DNA of 64,000 nucleotides from an uncultured Clostridia bacterium (GTDB taxonomy: Bacteria; Bacillota; Clostridia; Christensenellales; Borkfalkiaceae), in NCBI GenBank assembly GCA_944338165.1, contig CALVLN010000002.1:238933-302932 (forward strand), given 5' to 3'. Under the pieces are notes generated by a model. That model worked only from the letters and a program-made list of their open reading frames with translations. It was not told the DNA's origin and ran no database searches. Position numbers and translations under genes: made by a program. Of the stretch, positions 42,593-51,500 are shown in pieces. Every line of letters starts with the position of its first letter. Position 1 is the stretch's first letter.

Positions 42593-43816
42593 TCAGCTTT
42601 GTTCGCCGCCGTCTGCGGCAGACGCTTCAGGCATGGGTGCAGGCTCTGCGGGTTCTTCCGCCGCGGGCGCCGCCTCTTTGGCAGGAAGCGCGACATGCGA
42701 CTTTCTGCCCCGCTTCTTCGGAGATGCGGACATGGCTGCCCCGTCGTCAGCCTTTGCGGCGCGCGGTTTTCTGCCCCGCTTCTTCGGAGGCGCAGACATG
42801 GCTGCCCCGTCGTCAGCCTTTGCGGCGCGCGGCTTTCTGCCCCGCTTCTTCGGGGCCGCGGCTTGTTCGCTCCCGCCGGAGACCCCCGTCTGCAGGTCAA
42901 GGTACTTCCCTTCCGCCCGGCCTTCCAGGATGAGCTGCAGATAGCCTTCCTTGACGCCGCGGTCGCTGACGATGATCTGTTCCACGCCGAACCGTTTGAA
43001 CAGCGTCTTTAACACGACTGCGGCCGAGCCGATGAGGTAGATCTTTTCGGGCGCGTTGTTGAGCACGTAGCGCGAACGGTCTTCCCCGCCGATGAGGTGT
43101 TTGACAAGTTTTTTAAACTTTTTATAGCGAATGACCTTGACGCCGTCGGCGGGTTTTTCTCCCGCATAATCTGCGTAAATATCGTACATGGCGGCGTTTG
43201 TCGCCCCTACCATGACCGCGGTCTTGTAGACGTCCTTGCCGGGAAGACCCGCTTTGTCGAACTTTTCCGTAAGGTACGACTTCATCTTTTTCGCCTCGCC
43301 CTCGTCCGGATAGATCGCATCGATGAATTTGCGGTAGAGATCCAAAAGCCCGAACGGCAGGCAGAGCATCTTTTCTTTTTCCGTCTCGGAAAGGTCACAA
43401 ATCTCCATGCTCTTACCGCCCAGGTCGATGAGGACGGGCTTTTCACAGCTCGAATAATAGACGTTGGCGACGTAATCGCAATACGCTTCCGTAGCGCCGT
43501 CGAGGGCATTGACGGGGAGCCCCGTCGCCGCAAGAACCTTATCGTAGATCTCTTCAAAATTCTCCACGTTGCGGAAAGCCGCCGTGGAGATGAGATAGCA
43601 GCGCTCCGCGCCGATGCGGCGGCAGTTTTCGCGGATCTCCGTGAGCGTCTCGATGAGCTTATCCATGCCGCGCGGGAGCAGCTTTCCGTCCTCCAGATAC
43701 CGCACGAGGCTGACCGCGGCGCGTTCCTTGAACACGATCTCCGTGCGATCACCCTCCGCAGAGGCGACGATCGCCGAAAGGCTGTTGGAACTGATGTCGA
43801 TGATCGAATACTTCAT
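42593..43816 (-). CDS. ppx: Ppx/GppA exopolyphosphatase-like protein with repeated RGRKP tail
   Basis: A 407-residue ASKHA-fold phosphatase. Residues 1-310 match Ppx/GppA: phosphate-1 loop IIDISSNSLSAIVA, YLISTAAFRNVEN, DGATEAYCDY, and VLIDLGGKSMEIC. It would release phosphate from polyphosphate or act on pppGpp. The C-terminal ~90 residues are an unusual extension with three KKRGRK(P/S) motifs at 22-residue spacing (66-bp tandem DNA repeat, about 42705-42860), separated by AAKADDGAAMSA, then an Ala/Pro/Glu-rich end. RGRKP resembles AT-hook cores, but a basic tail may equally bind polyphosphate. AAGGAG before ATG; 36 bp after pfk. Confidence 0.88.
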   Translation of the reverse strand: MKYSIIDISSNSLSAIVASAEGDRTEIVFKERAAVSLVRYLEDGKLLPRGMDKLIETLTEIRENCRRIGAERCYLISTAAFRNVENFEEIYDKVLAATGLPVNALDGATEAYCDYVANVYYSSCEKPVLIDLGGKSMEICDLSETEKEKMLCLPFGLLDLYRKFIDAIYPDEGEAKKMKSYLTEKFDKAGLPGKDVYKTAVMVGATNAAMYDIYADYAGEKPADGVKVIRYKKFKKLVKHLIGGEDRSRYVLNNAPEKIYLIGSAAVVLKTLFKRFGVEQIIVSDRGVKEGYLQLILEGRAEGKYLDLQTGVSGGSEQAAAPKKRGRKPRAAKADDGAAMSAPPKKRGRKPRAAKADDGAAMSASPKKRGRKSHVALPAKEAAPAAEEPAEPAPMPEASAADGGEQS

Positions 43817-43852
43817 AAATTACAAACTCCTTGCCGATGTCCTTTTGATAGA

Positions 43853-44926
43853 TTATGTGCGGTCGCCGAAGGAAATGCCGATGCCGCGCGCAAACCGCAC
43901 CGTCTCCCCCGCGGGATCGACGAGCTTATACTTGCCCGCGATGTCCTCGAGCGCGTTGTACGTGATGCGGCTGCCCGACACGGCGACCGTGACGCCGTAT
44001 TTCCCTGCCGCCGCCAATTCCGCCGCGCGCCCGCCGAGGCGGGAACAGAGCAGGCGGTCATACGCGCACGGCGTACCGCCGCGCTGCAGATATCCCAAAA
44101 CGGAAGCGCGCGTCTCCACGCCCGTCCGTTCGCCGATGACCTCCGCAAGATGCGCCGTGACCGTGGTTTCCCCGCGCGCCCTGCGCGCAAAGGCGCGTTC
44201 GTCCTTTTTGTATTTCACTTCGCTGTCGAGCACGGCACCCTCCGCAACGGCGATCATGGTAAAGGCGTTCCCCGCGTCCACCCGCTTTTTCAGCGTCTCG
44301 CAGACGGCATCCACCGAAAACGGGATCTCGGGGATGAGGATCATGTCTGCGCCCGCCGCGATGCCGGAATGCAGCGTCAGCCAGCCCGCCTTATTGCCCA
44401 TGATCTCCACGAGCATGATGCGGTGATGGCTCCTCGCGGTGGTGGCGATGCGGTCCATCGCCTCCGTTACGACCTCCACCGCCGTACGAAACCCGAAGGT
44501 GACGTCGGTGCCGTAAATATCGTTATCGATCGTCTTGGGCACGCCGATGACGTGGCAGCCCTCCATGCTCAGAAGCGCCGCGTTCTTATGCGTCCCCGCG
44601 CCGCCCAGCGTAAACAGACAGTCGAGCTTCATCTTGCGGTAATTCGCCACCATCTTGGAGAGTTTGCTCCCGCCTTCTTCGGGCAGCGTCATCTTCTTGA
44701 ACGGCTGACGCGACGTGCCCAGCACCGTCCCGCCCACGGCGAGGATGTCTTCATACATCTCCCGCTTCAGGGGAAAACTCTCGCCGCGGATGAGCCCGCC
44801 GTAACCGTCGGGAATGCCGACGATCTCCGCATTCCTGACGTTGCGCTCCAGATACATCCCGATGGAGCGGATGACCGCATTCAAACCCGCGCAGTCGCCG
44901 CCGCTCGTCAAAATACCGAATTTCAC
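43853..44926 (-). CDS. pfkA: 6-phosphofructokinase, atypical nucleotide loop
   Basis: A 357-residue PFK that phosphorylates fructose-6-phosphate in glycolysis. GILTSGGDCAGLNAVIR (residues 4-20), PKTIDNDIYGTDVTFGFRTA (D134 as catalytic base) and MLVEIMGNKAGWLTL are canonical. The nucleotide loop reads LGGAGTHKNA: the usual Asp of GGDG is Ala110, while Gly111 predicts ATP rather than pyrophosphate use. Lys131 in PKTIDND is more typical of PPi-type enzymes, so the phosphoryl donor is uncertain. Start is GTG at 44924-44926, set by AGGAGG and the promoter at 44948-44976. First gene of the polyphosphate operon. Confidence 0.9.
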   Translation of the reverse strand: MKFGILTSGGDCAGLNAVIRSIGMYLERNVRNAEIVGIPDGYGGLIRGESFPLKREMYEDILAVGGTVLGTSRQPFKKMTLPEEGGSKLSKMVANYRKMKLDCLFTLGGAGTHKNAALLSMEGCHVIGVPKTIDNDIYGTDVTFGFRTAVEVVTEAMDRIATTARSHHRIMLVEIMGNKAGWLTLHSGIAAGADMILIPEIPFSVDAVCETLKKRVDAGNAFTMIAVAEGAVLDSEVKYKKDERAFARRARGETTVTAHLAEVIGERTGVETRASVLGYLQRGGTPCAYDRLLCSRLGGRAAELAAAGKYGVTVAVSGSRITYNALEDIAGKYKLVDPAGETVRFARGIGISFGDRT

Positions 44927-44947
44927 CGTTTCTTCCTCCTTTTGTTT

Positions 44948-44976
44948 ATTGTACCCCGCTCCGGGAAGCCTGTCAA
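44948..44976 (-). promoter_or_regulatory. Promoter of the pfk-ppx-ppk-mutT operon
   Basis: -35 TTGACA (44971-44976), 17 bp, -10 TACAAT (44948-44953). The leader is short (about 15 nt). Confidence 0.88.
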
Positions 44977-45005
44977 GAGGCATGGCGATTTTTTACAGAA
45001 TGTTT

Positions 45006-45028
45006 TCAAAAAAATGACATTTTTTTGA
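45006..45028. promoter_or_regulatory. Perfect 23-bp palindrome upstream of pfk promoter
   Basis: TCAAAAAAATG-A-CATTTTTTTGA, centred about 40 bp upstream of the -35 box. It could be an operator for a dimeric regulator or a weak AT-rich hairpin; the real terminator of the neighbouring gene is separate (45078-45112). Confidence 0.4.
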
Positions 45029-45077
45029 CAAATTACACCCGTTTCCGCCCCTTTCCGCCCCGTAACGCGGCATGCGG

Positions 45078-45112
45078 AAAAGGCCGGGAAGACAAACGCT
45101 TCCCGGCCTCTC
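45078..45112 (-). terminator. Terminator of GH3 module B
   Basis: Stem GGCCGGGAAG/CTTCCCGGCC, 7-nt loop, then TTTTCC on the minus strand, about 35 bp after the lipoprotein stop. Confidence 0.85.
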
Positions 45113-45144
45113 AAGGGGAGGGTAAAACAGACGCAAAGCCTTGT

Positions 45145-47742
45145 TTAAAAATTGATGTGCACGGGTTCGGAGAACGGGCTGTCCTTGACGCCTGCCTCCG
45201 CGCCCGCCGCGTTGACCTTCAGCCGCGCCACGACGGTGACGTCCGCCCCGGAAGGGATGTCGAAGCCGAGCGTACGGAAGAGGTTGGCGACATCCGAGAT
45301 CTTCGCCCATGCGTTGCTGTAACCCTTCTTCTTGCTCAGAAGCCAGCCGTGGTTTTTATGGGGCGCAACGCCTGCCGTCGGCATGACGGTCGCCGTGATG
45401 TCGGTGACGCCCGCCGCGATGTACTCCTGATCCGTTTGGATGACCTCCGCAAGCCCCTTCTCTGCCAGCGAACTGCCCAGGAAGGTGCGCACGTAAGCGC
45501 CCGCCGCATGCGGGTAATCCCCTACCTTCTTTTCTTCCGGAACCACTCGGATCCAGTCGATGAGGGCGTCTTCCCGCACTTCCTTGCCGAGATAGAACCA
45601 GAGGTCGTACGCGCCGACGTACACGTAGTCGAGCGCTTTCCCGTAGGCGCAGACGTTGGAACCGCTGCGCATGAACTGCAGATTGGTGTTGTTCTCGTCG
45701 TAGATGAGATAAGCGGGCGAGAGCATGGACATGGTCTCGGGATCCTGATATCCGTCTATCTGCGAGGTCTCCGCGCTCTTGACTTCCGAGCCGTCGCGCA
45801 GGCTGTAATGCAGGTCTTCGTCCGCAGCGCCCGCCTTGACCGCAAGGCGTACCCCGAACGAATAGACGCGCTTGCCCGATTCGTTGTGATAGAGCGGGAA
45901 GAACTGCTGCACCTCGAGGAGCGTCGGTACCTGTGCCGTTTCCTCAAAGACGAGGTCCTTGCGCACTTCGCCGACGAGAGCGTCCGTTGCATCGTACACG
46001 GTAAAGACGTATTCAAAGTTCTCCTTCATATACGCCTGTACGGCTGCCGCCGTGACGTTTGCGGCATTCGCCTCGTCCACGACGACGCCGCCCACCTTAT
46101 GTTCGGGATCGTGCGCCGCCACGGCATACACCGCCTGCAGGTAATTTCTCGCGGCGCCGCTGCCCGAGATGAGCCCCGTATCCGCATCGTACCCGAGCAT
46201 CGCAAATCCCTGCCCGACGGGCGTGCCCGCCGCGTCAAAGGCGGGCGTCGAGAACATGTCCGACTTCTGCGCCTCAAAACGGCTGTTGGCGAGCGAATAG
46301 GTCATATTGGCGTTTGAAACGAGCGGATATTCCTTCTGCACAGAGGAGAGCGTCCCGTAGATCTGCGCCGCCAGGGAGAGCCGATCGTACACCTCTTTGG
46401 TGTTGACGATCTCATGCGAAGGCGGGAGCGCGGAAACGGCGGTAACGTAATCGCCGACGGCGTCCAGATCGCGCGACTTTTCGTCGAGGAGCGCTTTGGC
46501 GTCGTCTACCTGCTGCACACCGCCTGCATAGCCGTGCGTCTCGGTAAGCGCCTTCCAATGCGCCTTCGCCGCAGACACGGCATCGGTCAATGCCGCAAGG
46601 TCGGTTGCCGTCGTAAAATCGACGGCAGATACCGAAAGGATAAATTCGTTCTGCACCTTGAGCGAGGGGAGCGCCGCGAGCGCACCGTCGTAAATTGCTT
46701 TGAGCTCGGCAACGCCGCCGCGATCGGCCTCGGGGATCTTCTCGTATGCGGCAAGCGCCGAGGCGAGCGCCGTCTCCAGTTCGGCCGCAAGCGCGGGATC
46801 GCGCAGCATTTCCTCCACGCCGCTCAGCGCCGCCTCAAATTCGCTGGAATAGCGCACGCCGTTATAATTCCCCTGCAAAGCGTTCCACTTCCCGAGGGCG
46901 GAAGCCGTCGCCGCGTCGTTGGTGAGGTTGACCGCCGCCGCGGAAAGATACGCTTCTTCCGCCGCATCAAACGCCGCGTTTACCTGCTCGTTGTAAGTGG
47001 GCGTCCCGCCGGCAAACGCTGCCTCGTACGCCGCTTCCGCCGCATCGACCTTTGCCGTGAGATCGGAAAGCGTCGCCTCGAGCGAACCCTTCTTTTCCCG
47101 ATACTCCCGCAGCGTGACGCGGGCTGCGGAAACGGCGGAAAGCGACAGAACGCCGTCATCCTCCGCTTCCAGCGCGGCGTATGCCGTCTCTGCGGCGGCG
47201 ATCTTTGCCGCCCATTCGCTGTACAGGGTCGACGCATCGTCGTATGCCCCGACCGAAGCGACCGCATCCGTATAGGCGGCGATCTGCGCCGTCCTCGCGT
47301 CGTAGCGCGCGGCCGCCTCGTCGATGAGCGCCTTTGCCGCCGCCACGTCCTTATCCGAGGCGTAACTGCCCAGGCCGAGCAGCGCATCGTACGCGCTTTC
47401 CGCCGCCGCGACGCGCGCGCCGTATGCTTCGTAATCATCGTATCCGCCGATGGCTCCAGCATGGTAAATGAGGGCATAAATGGCATTGCAAGCCTCCGCA
47501 TAGCCGTCAAGCGTATCCTTTGCCGCCGCGGCGCCGCGCTGCGCCTCCTCGCCCAGGGAATCATACAAGCCGTATGCATCGTTGATCGCCTGCGCGCTGT
47601 CCTTCGTCAGGGGAAGGACGATCGCGGCGACCGCGTCCTCAAAATCATCTGCGCTGCCGCCCTTGCTTCCGTCGCACGCCGAAAGTGCGAGCCCGGAAAG
47701 GAGCAGCGTCGCCGTCGTGACGGCCAGCAATCGTTTTTTCAT
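45145..47742 (-). CDS. Ala-rich helical lipoprotein
   Basis: An 865-residue lipoprotein (signal peptide, lipobox LALSAC). Residues 40-500 are Ala-rich helical repeats of the kind A-x3-Y-x2-L-x4-(K/Q)-x2-V found in FIVAR-like and other Gram-positive surface proteins (for example VYDRLSLAAQIYGTLSSVQ). The last ~330 residues look beta-rich and globular but match no family I recognise. Last gene of module B, 41 bp after the CBM lipoprotein, with AGGAGGT 7 bp before ATG. Likely a spacer or binding protein on the cell surface that works with the permuted GH3 enzymes. Confidence 0.78.
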   Translation of the reverse strand: MKKRLLAVTTATLLLSGLALSACDGSKGGSADDFEDAVAAIVLPLTKDSAQAINDAYGLYDSLGEEAQRGAAAAKDTLDGYAEACNAIYALIYHAGAIGGYDDYEAYGARVAAAESAYDALLGLGSYASDKDVAAAKALIDEAAARYDARTAQIAAYTDAVASVGAYDDASTLYSEWAAKIAAAETAYAALEAEDDGVLSLSAVSAARVTLREYREKKGSLEATLSDLTAKVDAAEAAYEAAFAGGTPTYNEQVNAAFDAAEEAYLSAAAVNLTNDAATASALGKWNALQGNYNGVRYSSEFEAALSGVEEMLRDPALAAELETALASALAAYEKIPEADRGGVAELKAIYDGALAALPSLKVQNEFILSVSAVDFTTATDLAALTDAVSAAKAHWKALTETHGYAGGVQQVDDAKALLDEKSRDLDAVGDYVTAVSALPPSHEIVNTKEVYDRLSLAAQIYGTLSSVQKEYPLVSNANMTYSLANSRFEAQKSDMFSTPAFDAAGTPVGQGFAMLGYDADTGLISGSGAARNYLQAVYAVAAHDPEHKVGGVVVDEANAANVTAAAVQAYMKENFEYVFTVYDATDALVGEVRKDLVFEETAQVPTLLEVQQFFPLYHNESGKRVYSFGVRLAVKAGAADEDLHYSLRDGSEVKSAETSQIDGYQDPETMSMLSPAYLIYDENNTNLQFMRSGSNVCAYGKALDYVYVGAYDLWFYLGKEVREDALIDWIRVVPEEKKVGDYPHAAGAYVRTFLGSSLAEKGLAEVIQTDQEYIAAGVTDITATVMPTAGVAPHKNHGWLLSKKKGYSNAWAKISDVANLFRTLGFDIPSGADVTVVARLKVNAAGAEAGVKDSPFSEPVHINF

Positions 47743-47783
47743 ACGTTACCTCCTCTCTCTAACGCGACCGCCGCCACGGCAGG

Positions 47784-48473
47784 TCAGACGTTGAACTGGT
47801 CGAGATTGTCGTTGCGGGGCGACCATGTCAGGGTCGCCGCCGTGGTGATCTGGATACAGTCGACCATGGGTGCGGTGGCGCGCGTGGTGCCGCCCATCGA
47901 GATGTTATTGCTCGAGACGAGGCGGATGACGTTTACGCCCTCCTTCAGGGAAAGGTTGGTCGCCACCGTATACTGACGGAATTCATACACTTCGCCCGCG
48001 CTCGCGGGGATATCGTAAAAGGTGATGGGTTCGTAGTCGATCGCCGTACCGTTGAGCTCCACCGTGTAGATGTCCGGGGAGATGGTGACGGTGCCGTCCG
48101 TGGAATTCTGGGAGCCTTCCGTGGAGAGGCTCAAAATGAGTTTGGCGTCGTCGACCGCGCGGTCGGACGTGATCTCAAAGGTCAGGGCCGTATCCTCGAC
48201 GTAGAGATAGGTGACGTAATAGCCGCTGATCGTCTTCCAGTCTTTGTCGTCGTCCTCCCAGTCCTTGACGATCATGCCGGTGCCGCTCTCGCCGCCCGAC
48301 CAGCCTTCTCCCTCTACGTCGTCGAGATCGGTGAGCGCCGCGGCGAACGTATACGTCTGCGATCCCGGAGGATCGTCGTCCCCGCCGCCGCAGGCTGCCA
48401 GGGCAAAGGCGGAGCCCGCCGTCATCATGATGCCGCAAAACAATGCGATGAATTTCTTTGCTTGGTGTTTCAT
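47784..48473 (-). CDS. Small CBM6/35-like lipoprotein
   Basis: A 229-residue lipoprotein (lipobox ALAAC) consisting of one beta-sandwich domain after an acidic linker. Core segments FEITSDRAVDDAKLILSLS, YTVELNGTAIDYEPI, and the C-terminal APMVDCIQITTAATLTW are paralogous to the C-terminal domain of the module A lipoprotein (32073-33506), in which APLIDCLKVTTSAILEW occupies the same place. Carbohydrate binding is inferred from that CBM6/35-like fold. The Big and InlB units of the module A protein are missing. GGGAG precedes the ATG; it follows GH3-c by 110 bp. Confidence 0.75.
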   Translation of the reverse strand: MKHQAKKFIALFCGIMMTAGSAFALAACGGGDDDPPGSQTYTFAAALTDLDDVEGEGWSGGESGTGMIVKDWEDDDKDWKTISGYYVTYLYVEDTALTFEITSDRAVDDAKLILSLSTEGSQNSTDGTVTISPDIYTVELNGTAIDYEPITFYDIPASAGEVYEFRQYTVATNLSLKEGVNVIRLVSSNNISMGGTTRATAPMVDCIQITTAATLTWSPRNDNLDQFNV

Positions 48474-48583
48474 ACTTATACTCCCTTGATTTGCCGCTGC
48501 GGATGAAAACGTGAAACCGCGGGCCGCACGGCGCAGATTTTTTGCGGTTTTACCGGGCGCGGCACGCATGCCGCGTCAATTCC

Positions 48584-51500
48584 TTATTTGCGTTTCAGCA
48601 GCCTGACGATCCCGGACGCCAGCGCCGCAAGCGCCCCGCACATAAGTACGGTACCCGCCACCGTCACCGCGATCAGCAAGACGGACTCCGTATCCGTGAA
48701 GGCGGGTTCCGCCTCCGCGGGCGCCTTCGTCCACTTGGCGTACAGCGTCATGTCCGACGTGACGGGCCGCGTAAAGTCGGCTTCCGCCATGCAATAGCTG
48801 TCGCGGTACCATCCTTCAAAGACGTACCCTTCCCGTTCGGGCGTAAACAGCGGTTCCGTGAGGCATCCCTCCGCGTCCACCGTCTCTTCGTGCACGGGGA
48901 AGACGCCGCCGCAGTTCATGTCGAAGGTGACGGTATATCTGCCCTCGGGGATCCACTTGGCGTAGAACGTCTTATCCTCCGTCATCAAAATCTCGGAAAA
49001 GACGGCCTGCGTATCGCATTCCGGCTCGAGATACCAGCCGCCGAAGCCGTATCCCTCGCGCAAAGGTTCAAACGGCGGCGGCGTGGCCGCGGTATCCCGC
49101 TTGATGAGGATGCTGCCCGACTGCGGCGCGCCCGCATAATTGAGGTCGAAGATCGCCGCGAATTGGTCCGCATCCGTGATGAAGGCGTACAGCTCGGTGT
49201 ATTTGGTGACCGGCTTGGAGAAATCGAACGGTTCGGTGCAGGAGCTGTCCGTATACCAGCCGGCAAACCGCTTGCCTTCCGGCACGACGGGCGTCTTTTC
49301 CGGCTCGTCGATGAGCGAACCCTTGACGACGTTGTATCCCTCATCGGGCGTCACGCCGTCGTTGTAGCGGATCTGCACGTACGCCCCCACGAGGTCGCTG
49401 TCCTCCACGGACTGCATCTGATTGGAATTAGCGGCAACGTACAGCGAGTTCATCGCCGTCGTGCGCACCCAGTACCACTGCGTGGGGCTGTCCAGCGTGA
49501 ATTCGCCCGCCGTGACGGTCGCCGTAAAGTAAATGCCCTGGTTTTCCGCCTGGTCGGGGCTGCCGTTCGCCCTGCCCGTGCACTTCCAGTCGGTCACCTC
49601 CAGCGATTCGGGCACCAGAAGGCGGTTGGTCGCCGCATCGTAATACCCGTCGAGGATGCGCCCGTCAAACCACGGATCTTCCCCGCGGCGCTGGTTGGCG
49701 AGATTGCCGAGGAAGGTGGACCCGCTGCGGATGAGCTGGTCGGCGTTCGTGACCTGCGTGCGGCCGCTGCCGACGGGCGCGCCGTCCACGAGGTCGGTCA
49801 CGGCGACGCCTTCGTATCCCCATTCGTTGCGGGGGACGGCCGTGTTGAGGTAGTAATTGTTCTGCGTCGCGTACAGCCCCATCCTGCCGTGCGAATTCAT
49901 CATGCCGTTGAGATTGCCGTATTCCACGGCGTATTCAAACTGGCGGAGATACACCTCGCGCAGCGCCTGCTCGTTGACCCAGACGCTGATGCCGCCGTTG
50001 GACTTGCGGCCGGTATCCTGATCGTTGACGACGTAATGCTTGGCATACACGTGCATGCCCATCTCCGTCGCGCCGCCGATGACGGCGCCCGCGATCATGC
50101 CGCCCTGCACGCCGTCCTGCGAGTAATACTCGAAGTTGCGGCCGCCGAAGGGCGAACGATGGGTGTTGAGCCCGGGGCCGTACCAGCCGTTCACCGTGCT
50201 CCCGTCCGTCTCCATGAGCATGCCTTCCATCGCGACGTGCTGCCCTTGTTCATAGCAGAGTTCGAGGTTATAGGTGCAGGCGATCAGGGTAGCGTTGCAC
50301 CAGAACGTCCCCTTCTGCCCGCCGTTTTTGTTGTTGCGCAGCTGCGCTGGGCCGTCCGCGTCGTACGTCTTGGGTTTGCCGATCGCGGGGATCGCGGCCG
50401 TTTCAAAATACGCCTGCGTGAGCAGGTTGGTCATCTCGCTCCAGGTGAGCTGATTCATGAATTCCACCCACAGCGGATCGTCAAGCGGTACGCCCGTCAT
50501 ATCGGAAAGCTGAATCTCGCAGACACGGTTGGGATCCGATCCCTTCGGAGCCTGCTTCCAGCCCCCTTCCACGTCACCCGTCTGTCCGTAGCCGGGGATA
50601 TCTTCCTCCGACTTGTACCACGGATCGGACGGATCGTCCTTGCAGGCGCCGTAATATACCTGGTCGAACAGCACGTCCACCGCCGCGTCCGAATAGGTGA
50701 GCTCGGCGTCCGTGGGCGGCTCCGGCTGATACCAGTTGCTGCGGCTGACGTATTTTGCGTCCGCCTCGGTGATATACGTCGTCTCGCCCATGAGGTCGAT
50801 CTGCCGCCCCACGCGCGCCGTGTTGAATTCGTCATTCTGGGAGAACACCGCCTTGGCGGTCTCTTCCCCGAAGCCCTTGTTGTAGTTGAGCGGATCGTCG
50901 ATGCCGTCCTCATCGTAGGAAATGCAGGCGGAAACGGTATAATCGACGTGCAGTTCCTCCCCCTTGTCGGTGTGCGAATCGCTGCGGAGCAGCACGCTGT
51001 ATGCGCCCGGTTCGAGCTCATAGCCCTGGAATCCGTTCCCGTTGGCGTCGTTCCAGTCGAAGGAGGCAAGATCGGAGATATCAAACTCCAGCGTGACCGT
51101 CTGCTCCTCGCCCGGCTGCAGAAGCTTCGTCTTGGCAAAGGTGATGAGGCTGACGTCGGATTTTTCAACGGGCGCCGTCTCCGCGTCGTACGGCGCGCGC
51201 ACATACGCCTGCACCACGTCTTTGCCGGGAACGCCACCCGTATTTTTGACGGTGACGGGGATGCTGACGCGGTCCCCCGCCTGCGCTTCCGTGATCTCGC
51301 CGGAAAAACTCGCCTCGCCCATCGTCCAGGAAAAGCTCGTGTAGCTCAACCCGTACCCGAAGGGGAACAGCACGCCGTTGCTACGGTTGTAATACGGATC
51401 GTCCGCCTGGCCGGGAAGCGTACTCTGATCTTCCGCCGCCTCCGAGAACCATCCGTCGATCGTCCCCGCCGTTTCGTACCACTTGTAGCCGACGTAAATG

